Source: Flavobacteriales bacterium UBA4466
GTDB lineage: Bacteria > Bacteroidota > Bacteroidia > Flavobacteriales_D > Crocinitomicaceae
Reading direction: 5' to 3'
Assembly (NCBI GenBank): GCA_905182335.1
Contig: CAJJBE010000004.1
Coordinates: 186,001-250,000 of the forward strand
DNA: 64,000 nt
In this document: positions 55,736 through 64,000 of the stretch, piece after piece
How positions within the stretch are numbered: position 1 is the stretch's first letter
How the letters are laid out: every line of letters begins with the position of its first letter
Translations under genes and position numbers: made by a program
The notes under the pieces: generated by a model
The model's input: the letters and a program-made list of their open reading frames with translations, nothing else
Databases searched by the model: none
Told to the model about the DNA's origin: nothing

Positions 55736-57055
55736 TTAAAGTCCCTCTTCCGATTGATTAGACATTTTTTGTTCTTCCATTTGATCCATAAATTTTAATA
55801 GACCGTCAATGTATAATTCTCCTTTAAAGTGATATCCTGGGTATGTGAAGTGAACTAAATCACTACGCATTAATCCATTTAGTTTCCATGTCTTACTAGA
55901 GCCTAACCCGCCCATCAAACCATATAAATCCCAAACTGCCATGTCATATTTAGCAGCGAGCTCTCTGATCATATCACGTTCACGAGCAATGTTTTTATTC
56001 AGATATCTTCGGTGGTAATATGAGTCATTCGGGACAGTTAGAAGTAGAGCACAATTTGGATTTGAGCGAAGTGCTATTTGCATCATCTTTTCAAGATTCG
56101 CTTTATAGACCTGAGGCTTGAAGTCTGCATAAGGAACATTACCATCATTGGTTCCAACAGAGTAGGCAAAGAAGTCTGGTGGATAAGATTTTAGTTGTTC
56201 TTCAAAGCGAACATTTGCTAAGTAGGTGTATAGTCCAGCTCCATTAATTCCAATAGTTGTATACGAAAAGCCCGGCTCGTCATTCATCATTAAAAATCCA
56301 TGAATTTCTAATTCTGGAACTGATTCAGATACTCTACAAAATTGTATATTCAGGTTGTTTAAAGGATCGGTGAAATAGATATCTGTGTATCCTTCTTCTG
56401 GATTATGCGTTCTGCACTCTGCCAATATTTCATCATCTCCAAAATGAATCCAATATGGAAATTCACCCACGTTATGATAAATCCTCAGATGATTGACCGG
56501 CGGCTTAACCGTTGTACGGTCGTGCTTAAAATTTATGATAATAGCAGAATCTGAACACGTAACTGCACATCCTAAAATACCATAATCAATGTCTACTTTA
56601 GAAGGTTTTTGAGCAACACTTCGGTAAGGTTTCCAAGTATTTGGAGAAGAGAATTCATAATTCCCAGGATTGTTTGTTTTAGCTAAATCAAAAGGGAACA
56701 CCCACCCCCTTTCTCCACGAACACCTTCCCAACGCGATTGTAAGTAGGTGCGAATATCATGTGTGTATATATCTGCTTGAAGGTGTGACCCTCCAATATG
56801 ATACATGTTCAACTTCCCTTTTTTATGCTGAATAATGGAAGACATTTTGGTGTAAAAAGTATTGAAATTTTTGCTTTCTTTAGAGTAAAATTGGTAATTA
56901 TTCTTAGAGTAATCTACAAATGAATATGTCGTTTTCATTGACGAATCCATGTCACGGAAATCACGGAAATTATAATTACTCAATGAGTCATAAGAGCCTT
57001 GACTGAAAATCAGAAATGAAATAAATAGGAATGGTATGAGGAGAAATATTTTCAA
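55736..57055 (-). CDS. Secreted SGNH/GDSL hydrolase-like protein, MBOAT partner
   Basis: 439 residues, signal peptide about 1-19 (LFISFLIFSQ). Four SGNH blocks are traceable: GGSHLQADIY (Ser, about 83-92), GINGAGLYTYL (Gly), FFAYSVGTNDGN (Asn) and the terminal DLVHFTYPGYH (Asp/His). It therefore looks able to hydrolyse or transfer esters in the periplasm. It stands between the MBOAT gene (2 bases) and a second SGNH gene (0 bases), so coupled translation is likely. Confidence 0.85.
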   Translation of the reverse strand: MKIFLLIPFLFISFLIFSQGSYDSLSNYNFRDFRDMDSSMKTTYSFVDYSKNNYQFYSKESKNFNTFYTKMSSIIQHKKGKLNMYHIGGSHLQADIYTHDIRTYLQSRWEGVRGERGWVFPFDLAKTNNPGNYEFSSPNTWKPYRSVAQKPSKVDIDYGILGCAVTCSDSAIIINFKHDRTTVKPPVNHLRIYHNVGEFPYWIHFGDDEILAECRTHNPEEGYTDIYFTDPLNNLNIQFCRVSESVPELEIHGFLMMNDEPGFSYTTIGINGAGLYTYLANVRFEEQLKSYPPDFFAYSVGTNDGNVPYADFKPQVYKANLEKMMQIALRSNPNCALLLTVPNDSYYHRRYLNKNIARERDMIRELAAKYDMAVWDLYGLMGGLGSSKTWKLNGLMRSDLVHFTYPGYHFKGELYIDGLLKFMDQMEEQKMSNQSEEGL

Positions 57056-58534
57056 TTAGTTGCTTTTATTCCATTTCGTGTATTCTGCAATGAATGCATC
57101 GTAGAACATTTGTGATGTGATTTTTGCCCCTTTACTACTAAAGTGGATATGATCATTGCCAGCCAATCCCTTTTCAACCCATGCTGGCATAGAGTTATTC
57201 CCTCCCATTGCAGCATACATATTCCAGTAAGCCGAACCAGATGAGATTGTGACCTCCTTCATTTGTTCTACACAGTAGGGTAAGAATTTATAAGTGCTAT
57301 AAATACCATCTTTGAGAGAGGACATATCACTTGGGCCAATTATTACTATAAACACACCAGGGTTCATACGTTTAATAGCATTAATCTGACTTTTAAAATA
57401 ACGTGCAAAATTTCGTACACCAGTACTATCTTTGAAGAATGGAATGGAATTCCCTCCAAATTGCATGATGGCCATTTTTGTGTTCAATGAAGTGTACATT
57501 GGTTGTAGCGTATTGCGTTTTAATCGGCTAAAAAGAGTTCCGCTTGAACCACGCATCGCAATATTTGATACTTGAACACCGTAATCACCATCTAAAGAGA
57601 ATGCACAAATGTTAGGACTGATTTTCCCAGTGAATGTATAACGAAGTTTTCCGGGAGTAGATGGAAAGGCTAATTTTAGGTTGTGATATGCACTGTCTGC
57701 TTTTAATTCTTCTTCGTGTATGATAGTTCCATTTTGAGAAACCACAACTTTAGTTGGCGCAAGACATTGATTGTAATGTAGTGTAACATTGTTATATGAT
57801 CTTGCTCTAGTATAAGCGACGTTTGAAGGCTCAAATTCAATCCAAGCAGTTTTTTCTGTTAATGAATCAATTGTAAATAGACTGTCTAAACTATATTCGG
57901 GTGTAAATCTTGCTACTGATGCCATTGCACCGTAGTGTCTTTCTTTCAATTTTTTTCTTCCAAAGGCAGTATATCGAATAAAATTTTCGGAATAACTCTG
58001 ACGAAAAGTGAATGAATTATAGACATCATTTGCGGGAATTAATCCCGGTCCATTTCCTCCAAATTGAGATTGAATACGCTGACGAATATAACTGGTCATC
58101 CTATCTCCTTCAATTTGAGAATCACCATAATGTAAAATAGATATTTTTTCTTTGTTGTTAGAGACTCCACGAAGTATTTTAAAGAAATTTTCTATAGATC
58201 GAATTCCAGCAGCATTCATTTGAAATTCGGTAGATGCATCTTCTGATAACTCTCCTCCTTTTGGCGCACCTAATGACCCATCTGAAATCCCGACATGTGA
58301 AATGTCGAGAGTATCTTCAATTATTAGTATTGTCGTATCAATGTCCGCAATCAGATCAGTGACATCTACCTTTTCTTGTTTCTTAGGGTTGTAAAAAGAA
58401 TCTTGAGATAAGAACTTTAATTTAGTAAAACCTAAGTCCCAACCCTCTTCAGGCGCAAAATAGACGACAGGACCTAAGATAGCCAGTACGCCTATGATGA
58501 ATAAAGTGACTTTATATGCTTTTATTTTTTTCAA
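57056..58534 (-). CDS. Membrane-anchored SGNH/GDSL hydrolase-like protein
   Basis: 492 residues. N-terminal membrane anchor about 7-27. SGNH blocks: LHYGDSQIEGDRM (nucleophile Ser in GDSQ), the middle RGSSGTLF, MQFGGNSIPF (Asn), FVIIGPSDMSS, and HIHFSSKG (His). Together with the 55.7 kb gene this gives two distinct paralogous acyl-handling enzymes in tandem. First gene of the cassette; its upstream region has only a partial -7 match (TATTTTTA, minus strand at about 58558). Confidence 0.85.
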   Translation of the reverse strand: MKKIKAYKVTLFIIGVLAILGPVVYFAPEEGWDLGFTKLKFLSQDSFYNPKKQEKVDVTDLIADIDTTILIIEDTLDISHVGISDGSLGAPKGGELSEDASTEFQMNAAGIRSIENFFKILRGVSNNKEKISILHYGDSQIEGDRMTSYIRQRIQSQFGGNGPGLIPANDVYNSFTFRQSYSENFIRYTAFGRKKLKERHYGAMASVARFTPEYSLDSLFTIDSLTEKTAWIEFEPSNVAYTRARSYNNVTLHYNQCLAPTKVVVSQNGTIIHEEELKADSAYHNLKLAFPSTPGKLRYTFTGKISPNICAFSLDGDYGVQVSNIAMRGSSGTLFSRLKRNTLQPMYTSLNTKMAIMQFGGNSIPFFKDSTGVRNFARYFKSQINAIKRMNPGVFIVIIGPSDMSSLKDGIYSTYKFLPYCVEQMKEVTISSGSAYWNMYAAMGGNNSMPAWVEKGLAGNDHIHFSSKGAKITSQMFYDAFIAEYTKWNKSN

Positions 58535-58710
58535 TTCTTCTGTTATTACATGTAAAAATAGTCAGAGTGTCTAGTTCTACGATTAAAAGCAGCCTTTTTT
58601 TTCCATACTGTAAGGATGATAACTCTAATTCCATTAATTTTTAGTGTGAAGTTTATGAAAGTTACAAAGGAAGAGGTATTGATTCGGGAGTTTTACTTTA
58701 GTGGAATACT

Positions 58711-58738
58711 AAAGCCTTCCACATCAGAGGGCTTTTTT
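58711..58738 (+). terminator. Hairpin with T-run upstream of the signal-peptide leader
   Basis: AAAGCCTTC (58711-58719) pairs with GAGGGCTTT (58727-58735, one G-U pair) around CACATCA, then T3. The plus-strand region before it (58535-58710) holds no supported gene, so it may be a terminator of a small unknown RNA or part of the leader of the next gene. Confidence 0.5.
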
Positions 58739-58772
58739 ATACTCTCAAATAATTATTAGTTTTGCTATTACT

Positions 58773-58874
58773 ATGAAAACACTACTACTTATCTTACTAT
58801 TAGTCCCCATTATTAGTGTTGGGCAGAGTAAAAAAAAAACTCCGATATGGAACAATACACTAATGACCTCATAA
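58773..58874 (+). other. Orphan signal-peptide ORF overlapping the DUF255 gene out of frame
   Basis: ATG at 58773 encodes 33 residues beginning MKTLLLILLLVPIISVGQ, a textbook Bacteroidetes signal peptide, then SKKK over an A10 tract (58830-58839). In this frame it stops at 58872-58874. Adding one A to the tract (or removing two) would put it in frame with the DUF255 protein: [14 protein letters not shown]. The leader is probably the true N-terminus of that protein in a length variant, or a sequencing/assembly slip. Confidence 0.6.
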
Positions 58875-60859
58875 AGGAAACCTCTCCTTATTTATTACAA
58901 CATGCACATAACCCTGTAAATTGGATTGCTTGGTCTGACGATGTCTTTGAAACTGCAAAGCGCGAAAACAAGTTGGTTTTAGTCAGCATTGGTTACTCGG
59001 CTTGTCATTGGTGCCATGTGATGGAGCATGAATGTTTTGAAGATGAGGAAGTAGCTATGTTGATGAATAAATTTTTTATCAATGTTAAAGTGGACCGTGA
59101 GGAACGCCCAGATGTTGATCAGGTTTATATGACTGCTGTTCAGATTATGACGCAAAAAGGAGGTTGGCCATTGAATTGTTTCACCTTACCTGATGGTAGA
59201 CCAATCTATGGTGGGACCTATTTTCCGAAAGAACAGTGGATGCATATTTTAAAATCCTTGCACCATACGTTTAATAATGATTACGATAAAGTAGTTGAAT
59301 ATGCAGAAGATTTACACGAGGGGATTATTTCGAGTGAATTGATTAGTACAGCAGTAAATGATGTTCAGTTTTCAGAGTCGCATTTAGATGAATTGGTTCA
59401 ACGCTGGTCGAGTAGTTTCGATTCTATGCAAGGAGGTTCTGGTAGAGCCCCAAAGTTTATGTTACCATCAAATTATTCATTTTTACTCGACTACGCACTG
59501 AATTCAGGAAATGAAAAAATCATGACACATGTTGAATTGACGCTAGATAAAATGGCACTTGGTGGTATTTACGATCAGATTGGAGGTGGTTTTTCTCGGT
59601 ATTCGGTAGACCTCATGTGGAAGGTTCCCCACTTTGAAAAAATGTTGTACGATAACGGTCAATTATTGAGTCTTTATGCTGAAGGATATAAGTCGTTTGA
59701 GAAACCTTTATATAAACGCATAATCTATCAAACGGTTGAATGGATGGAACGCGAAATGTTGAATAAAAACGGGGCCTTTTATTCTGCACTAGATGCTGAC
59801 AGCGAAAACATCGAGGGAAAGTTTTATGTTTGGACGGAAACTGAGCTAGAAGCTATTCTGGGCGATGATTTTTCATGGGTCAGCGACTTATATCAAGTAA
59901 GTCAACGCGGTTATTGGGAGGAAGGAAATTATATTCTTCTTCGCAATGATTCTGATGAGGATTTTATGCGAAAAATGAACTGGTCATTATATGCTTTTGA
60001 ATCGAACGTGAAACGTATAAATGAATTATTATTAGCGAAACGCACAGAGCGAGTTCGTCCAGGGTTAGACGATAAATGTTTAACTTCGTGGAACGCTATA
60101 GCGTTGAAGGGCTTGTGTGATTCATATGCTGTATTTAAGGAAGAGTCCTTTCTGTATTTAGCATTAAAGAATGCAAAATGGTTAGTTGACAACCAGTTTA
60201 GAACTGACGGTGGTCTTTGGAGAAATCATAAGAACGGGACATCAAATATTAAAGGCTTTTTAGAAGACTATGCGCATGTAATTTCAGCCTTTATATCGCT
60301 TTATGAAATCACCTTGGATGAGAGTTGGCTTAATAAGGCCAATGATCTAACGAGATATTCTATTGACCATTTTGAGGATAAAAATTCCCGCATGTTTTTT
60401 TTTACAGATGAGAAAACTTCGCTGATTGCCCGAAAAATGGAAGTTAATGACAATGTAATTCCGTCTAGTAATTCCGTAATGGCTAGAAACCTTTTCTATA
60501 TTTCAAGATATTTCAAAAATGATGTCTTTGAAGAACAAGCCATACAAATGTTGGCAAATGTTTATGATGGAATGGAGATGTACGGATCTGGTTATTCTAA
60601 CTGGGCTATACTATTGAACCATATGGTCTATGGTTTCTATGAGTTTGTTGTAGTTGGTGCTAATGCGAAGATAAAACACGAAGAATTAATTGCGCAACGA
60701 TTACCTAAAGTACTCTTTGCTTGTTCAACAAAAGAGTCTAAGGTGCCGATTTTCCAAGATAAACCGCTAGCAGATGAAGCACTGATTTACCTATGCACTT
60801 CTAGAGCTTGCTTTATGCCTACTGAAGATGTTGACAGAGCAATTAAGGTTATTCAGTAA
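58847..60859 (+). CDS. DUF255 / thioredoxin-like plus glycosidase-fold protein (YyaL/SPATA20 type)
   Basis: 670 residues from ATG 58847. N-terminal thioredoxin-like DUF255 domain (about 5-165): [17 protein letters not shown], redox motif C53-H-W-C56 in [14 protein letters not shown], and [15 protein letters not shown]. Residues about 180-660 form an (alpha/alpha)6 barrel-like domain with [47 protein letters not shown]. The function of the family is not established. Without the upstream leader it is cytosolic; with one base added in the preceding A10 tract it would carry a signal peptide. Confidence 0.88.
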   Translation: MEQYTNDLIKETSPYLLQHAHNPVNWIAWSDDVFETAKRENKLVLVSIGYSACHWCHVMEHECFEDEEVAMLMNKFFINVKVDREERPDVDQVYMTAVQIMTQKGGWPLNCFTLPDGRPIYGGTYFPKEQWMHILKSLHHTFNNDYDKVVEYAEDLHEGIISSELISTAVNDVQFSESHLDELVQRWSSSFDSMQGGSGRAPKFMLPSNYSFLLDYALNSGNEKIMTHVELTLDKMALGGIYDQIGGGFSRYSVDLMWKVPHFEKMLYDNGQLLSLYAEGYKSFEKPLYKRIIYQTVEWMEREMLNKNGAFYSALDADSENIEGKFYVWTETELEAILGDDFSWVSDLYQVSQRGYWEEGNYILLRNDSDEDFMRKMNWSLYAFESNVKRINELLLAKRTERVRPGLDDKCLTSWNAIALKGLCDSYAVFKEESFLYLALKNAKWLVDNQFRTDGGLWRNHKNGTSNIKGFLEDYAHVISAFISLYEITLDESWLNKANDLTRYSIDHFEDKNSRMFFFTDEKTSLIARKMEVNDNVIPSSNSVMARNLFYISRYFKNDVFEEQAIQMLANVYDGMEMYGSGYSNWAILLNHMVYGFYEFVVVGANAKIKHEELIAQRLPKVLFACSTKESKVPIFQDKPLADEALIYLCTSRACFMPTEDVDRAIKVIQ

Positions 60860-60923
60860 GCGTTCTTGATAAGATAATCAGTTTAAGTTATAGATACAGT
60901 GTCATTTTTGTTTCCTTTGTGGC

Positions 60924-61802
60924 GTGAGAATATTAATAGTATTTCTTTTTATTTGTAGACTTTCTGATGCTCAAGTTTTGGACAATAGGAGCGGTGATGC
61001 ATTCACTGATCGTCCATTTTTTAATGAAGATTTCATTAGGGAAAACAAATTAAAAAGCTTGAAGGGTTCTTTTGTTTATAAGAAGAAGGGGGAGGTGATG
61101 CAGACCACTAAGTTTAAATATGTTTATCAATTCGACAAAGAAGGTCATTTAAGCTCATCATTTGAAACACGACCGAATGATGGCACAAAAGACACAACAT
61201 GGAACATTTACCGATATAACGATAATAATGAATTAATGATTCATAGAAAAACGGATGAGGATGGATACAATTCTGTTCATTACACCTATGATGAAGAAGG
61301 AAGAGTGATTCATGAAAATTATATGCGTGAAATCGATTCGAACTATCAAATTATACGTGCGTTAAGTTTTAATAAAGAGTCCGTAAAATATTCGGATTTT
61401 GATTTGCAGACTAAAAGTACGCGCTATAATAATTATGGTTTGCCTTATCTTGATGAATTATTGAATTACAATGAGTTCGGTTATTTAATTGAGCGTGTTG
61501 AGAAAATCACAATGACCTCTACGATTTACAGCTATAACTATGAGTATAATGAACATGGCAAGCTATCTGCAATTAGAAAGAGAAGTAATCTGCAACAAGG
61601 TTTTTTAGAAGAGTTGTTATTCAGATATGATGAATTAGGGAACCTGATTGAAAAACACATTTATAAAAATGGGGTGTTTATTACAGATGTTCAAATCATC
61701 TACAACACTAAGAGTAAGTTACTGGCAACCGTAATTACCCGACAGGTAAGTACGGGCTTTATGATGATCCTTCGATTTAAGGATTACGATTTTTACGACT
61801 AG
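60924..61802 (+). CDS. Secreted YD-repeat-like protein of unknown function
   Basis: 292 residues starting at GTG 60924 with a short signal peptide (RILIVFLFICRLSDAQ). The body has RHS/YD-like strand repeats: YRYNDNNELMIHRK, YTYDEEGRVIHEN, YEYNEHGKLSAIRK and FRYDELGNLIEKH, each Y-x-Y-(N/D)-x-x-G-x-L. It lacks the large size and toxin tip of true Rhs proteins. The 3' end overlaps the convergent epimerase gene by 4 bases. Confidence 0.75.
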   Translation: MRILIVFLFICRLSDAQVLDNRSGDAFTDRPFFNEDFIRENKLKSLKGSFVYKKKGEVMQTTKFKYVYQFDKEGHLSSSFETRPNDGTKDTTWNIYRYNDNNELMIHRKTDEDGYNSVHYTYDEEGRVIHENYMREIDSNYQIIRALSFNKESVKYSDFDLQTKSTRYNNYGLPYLDELLNYNEFGYLIERVEKITMTSTIYSYNYEYNEHGKLSAIRKRSNLQQGFLEELLFRYDELGNLIEKHIYKNGVFITDVQIIYNTKSKLLATVITRQVSTGFMMILRFKDYDFYD

Positions 61803-62800
61803 GCTTGCCTTCCTTTAATTCCATTTTCTACCATTTCTGATAAGTCACGAAATTTAAAGTCTAACGTTTTCTTGATTTTTGATGCGTCATAGCTTTTGTT
61901 ACTAAATAAACTATGAACTGTTTCAGCTGTGATTTCTGGTTTTTGGGAGGTGAAAAGTGCTGTGAAACCAAGTATTCTTCGTGCAATTTCAACCATATAT
62001 CGCTTGACGGGGCGATTAGGCATAGTTACCCCTAATTGTTTAGCTATTTCAGTCATTAAGACTTGGAATGATTGATTGCTACCAATACACAGATAACGTT
62101 CCGCTGAAATATCTGAGTTCATTAGTTTGACCATTATCTCCGATACATCTCTTGCATCAACAACTGCATTTGATCCAGGGGGATAAAAGCTAACCTCACT
62201 TTTCAGTGTTCTAAATATAGTGAGTGAACTTTCATTCCAATTCCCTGCTCCAAGAATTACACAAGGGTTTACTATAACAGCGTTTAAGCCCTCTTCAATT
62301 CCACGCCAAACTTCTTTTTCAGCAGAATATTTTGAGATACTATATCCGCTAGTGGTTGGGCTATTTTTCCATTTAGAAGCCTCACTTATATGTTCACCAT
62401 TATCGCCTCCAATAGCCGCAGTAGAGCTTACGTAGCATAATTTACAACGATCGAGGTTTAATGCTAAATTCACAATGTTAGCGGTTCCTTCACGATTGAT
62501 TTTTATCAAGTTATAGAAATCATCATTATGAAAGGAAACTAATGCGGCACAGTGATAAATTTGATTTGCACCTTGCATAGCTTTACGTAATTCAATAAGG
62601 TCTAAAATGTCCGATTTTATCCATTCAATCCTATTAAAATAGCTCTCAGCAATGTCGGGGATGTAATAGTTGAATAATGATCTGACAGCTTCTCTCTTTC
62701 TTTCAGAGCGATAAATTGCACGAATTGAATCCTTAGATTGAGCTAATTCAATTAGCATGTGTGTACCTAGTAACCCTGTCCCTCCAGTAACAAATATCAT
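61799..62800 (-). CDS. NAD(P)-dependent epimerase/dehydratase (dihydroflavonol reductase-like)
   Basis: 333-residue extended SDR. Rossmann motif GGTGLLG (6-12), active YxxxK in GYSISKYSAEKEVW, and SSTAAIG before it with the catalytic Ser. The C-terminal part is the substrate domain (about 235-333). Candidates are sugar epimerases or hydroxysteroid/flavonol-like reductases; the substrate is not clear. Cytosolic, single gene. Confidence 0.88.
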   Translation of the reverse strand: MIFVTGGTGLLGTHMLIELAQSKDSIRAIYRSERKREAVRSLFNYYIPDIAESYFNRIEWIKSDILDLIELRKAMQGANQIYHCAALVSFHNDDFYNLIKINREGTANIVNLALNLDRCKLCYVSSTAAIGGDNGEHISEASKWKNSPTTSGYSISKYSAEKEVWRGIEEGLNAVIVNPCVILGAGNWNESSLTIFRTLKSEVSFYPPGSNAVVDARDVSEIMVKLMNSDISAERYLCIGSNQSFQVLMTEIAKQLGVTMPNRPVKRYMVEIARRILGFTALFTSQKPEITAETVHSLFSNKSYDASKIKKTLDFKFRDLSEMVENGIKGRQA

Positions 62801-62903
62801 AGTGCTAAGTTACAGATTTGAATGAAATGAGGGACTTATATTGATAAGAATTCTCTAATATTAACAGCTGACTATTAACCTATTTTTTAATTACCGGTGT
62901 GAT

Positions 62904-63254
62904 TTACATTATTAATTCTAACGCTGGGTCCCAATATATTTCTTTGAATCTTTGAACCTGATTTAACTCTATAATTAGCCCTTCACTTTCAAGTTTTTCT
63001 TGCATTAAGTCAGGTGTTTCAAAATGCATTTTACCAGTCAATAATCCATTTCGGTTAACCACACGATGTGCAGGTATATCCAGAATTGTATGCGATGAAT
63101 TCATAGCCCATCCAACCATTCTACTTGAGCGTGGGGCACCAAGATATTTAGCAATAGCACCGTAAGAAGTTACACGCCCCAGGGGAATAAGGCGCACAAC
63201 ATCATAAACATTAATAAAAAAGTCTTTGTTTTTTTGAGATATAGGAATAGTCAT
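62904..63254 (-). CDS. Alkyltransferase-like (ATL) protein of the MGMT family
   Basis: 116-residue DNA-binding protein. It matches the C-terminal domain of O6-alkylguanine methyltransferase (RVTSYGAIAKYLGAPRSSR helix-turn-helix, GWAMNSSH) but the active-site Cys is Ala at residue 62: IPAHRVVNRNG where repair enzymes have IPCHRV. It also lacks the N-terminal domain. Such proteins flag alkylated guanines for nucleotide excision repair. Single gene, 49 bases before the T9SS gene end. Confidence 0.9.
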   Translation of the reverse strand: MTIPISQKNKDFFINVYDVVRLIPLGRVTSYGAIAKYLGAPRSSRMVGWAMNSSHTILDIPAHRVVNRNGLLTGKMHFETPDLMQEKLESEGLIIELNQVQRFKEIYWDPALELIM

Positions 63255-63303
63255 TACTCAACAGTAGTTGATAGGGTTTCTAACTTTAATATTTGCTATC
63301 GTA

Positions 63304-64000
63304 TTATTTTAGGACAAACCTAAAGTTTCGTTCGGAGCCGCTTAGCTTAATCTTGAGATTATAGATGCCACATTCAGAATGTGAAATGTCGATCCATTTA
63401 TTTTGTTTAGAGAGCACCTTACTGTAAATCATCTTGCCATCTATACTATATATTTCCACTTGAGACTCTTCAAGTATTTTTGAAAAAGTAAAGTGACCGC
63501 TATTAGGGTTAGGATATAATACTAAAGAGCTTAGTTTATTTTGTTCAATTCCAAGGCAGTTGTCTACTGATATAGTGACTTGACTCGACCTAGAGCAGCC
63601 ATTATTGTCCGTATAGCTGTAAGTTATTGTATTTGAACCAATTGCAGCAATTGATGGATTGAAAGTAGATCCATTCATCCCTGTCCCTGAGAAGTTGCCT
63701 CCAGTAGGTGATCCAGTGAGGTCAAATGCAACGTCAGTATTACAAACCAATGAAATAGGGCTTGTAACTGAGACGTTAGGCAAGTCGTTTATCGTTATCG
63801 TTTGTGACTCAGTATCGGTCCCAATTCCATTTACGACGTTTAATTCAACAGTGTATGTCCCCGAGCTAGAATACTGATGAGAGGGATTTGCATTAGAGCT
63901 AAAATTCCCATCTCCAAAATTCCAATCCCAGCTATTTATTGTACCTGTTGAGTTATCTGTAAATTCGATGATGTCTCCCAAGCAAAAATTGTTTTCCACA
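63304..64000 (-). CDS. PKD and T9SS type A sorting-domain protein, 5' end outside window
   Basis: The C-terminal 231 residues are visible and the frame stays open to the right edge, where GTG at 63999 is internal. Order: PKD domain (NSWDWNFGDGNFSSNANPSH), an Ig-like region (TGSPTGGNFSGTGMNGSTFN) and the sorting domain with VLYPNPNSGHFTF, QVEIYSIDGKMIYSK and CGIYNLKIKLSGSERNFRFVLK. The protein is secreted by the type IX system and probably anchored or released at the surface. The missing N-terminal part may carry the enzyme or adhesin. Confidence 0.9.
   Translation of the reverse strand, partial: VENNFCLGDIIEFTDNSTGTINSWDWNFGDGNFSSNANPSHQYSSSGTYTVELNVVNGIGTDTESQTITINDLPNVSVTSPISLVCNTDVAFDLTGSPTGGNFSGTGMNGSTFNPSIAAIGSNTITYSYTDNNGCSRSSQVTISVDNCLGIEQNKLSSLVLYPNPNSGHFTFSKILEESQVEIYSIDGKMIYSKVLSKQNKWIDISHSECGIYNLKIKLSGSERNFRFVLK

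Noticed and set aside
58616-58759. 47-codon ORF on the plus strand upstream of the DUF255 gene
   Set aside because: It runs through the hairpin and T-run at 58711-58738, has no recognisable domain or signal, and its composition looks like noncoding DNA.
60924-61802. Rhs-type toxin interpretation of the YD-repeat-like protein
   Set aside because: Too short, no core-cleavage motif (DPxGL) and no adjacent immunity gene.
1-64000. CRISPR arrays, tRNA/rRNA genes, insertion sequences, prophage
   Set aside because: No regularly spaced repeats, no cloverleaf-like or rRNA sequence, and no transposase, integrase or structural phage genes were seen on either strand.

Overview
The window reads as a piece of chromosome from a low-GC member of the Bacteroidetes, most likely Flavobacteriales (a Crocinitomicaceae/Cryomorphaceae-like marine lineage is my best guess, by inference). 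Evidence: type IX secretion (T9SS) cargo with both type A and type B C-terminal sorting domains, a MurF-alanine racemase fusion, secreted amidohydrolases, a DUF349 repeat protein, and promoters of the Bacteroidetes form TTTG-N19-TAnnTTTG in place of sigma70 boxes. Almost everything is housekeeping or lineage-typical. I see no prophage, insertion sequence, CRISPR array, rRNA or tRNA.

Layout. 1-2.6 kb: fatty-acid initiation (3' part of fabH, then accB and accC). 2.6-4.3 kb: a small decaying patch (an eroded minus-strand gene and a short membrane ORF) followed by a family 9 glycosyltransferase. 4.3-10.3 kb: thioesterase, glycosyltransferase, lipB, a membrane serine hydrolase, a small conserved protein, a lipoprotein, then a Mrp/ApbC ATPase overlapping a NifU-like Fe-S scaffold. 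10.5-17.6 kb: superoxide dismutase, two tandem secreted amidohydrolases, a four-helix membrane protein with a lipoprotein cytochrome c, hflX. 17.6-31 kb: T9SS type B protein, M20 dipeptidase, a lipoprotein, murF-alr and tdk, an unknown helical protein coupled to an M28 peptidase, and a 1355-residue T9SS cargo protein.

31-48.5 kb: sensor histidine kinase, glycosyltransferase 4, sterol desaturase-like protein, glyS, an MBL-fold/double rhodanese protein, engB, an HMA lipoprotein, an alpha/beta hydrolase, an orphan LuxR-type response regulator, an S66 carboxypeptidase, a DUF349 protein with a membrane partner, a PfkB kinase and an AsmA-like protein. 48.6-53.6 kb: cold-shock protein, dusB, paaZ, dinB. 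53.6-58.5 kb: an FG-GAP gene remnant, then a tight MBOAT/SGNH/SGNH cassette likely to O-acylate a surface polymer. 58.7-64 kb: a DUF255 thioredoxin-like protein preceded by an out-of-frame signal peptide, a YD-repeat-like protein, an NAD-dependent epimerase/reductase, an alkyltransferase-like protein lacking the active cysteine, and the 3' part of a PKD/T9SS type A protein.

The items most worth a second look are the A10 tract that separates a signal peptide from the DUF255 protein, the MBOAT plus two SGNH hydrolase cassette, the Mrp protein without its CxxC, and the amidohydrolase pair in which only one of three domains keeps the metal-binding HxH.
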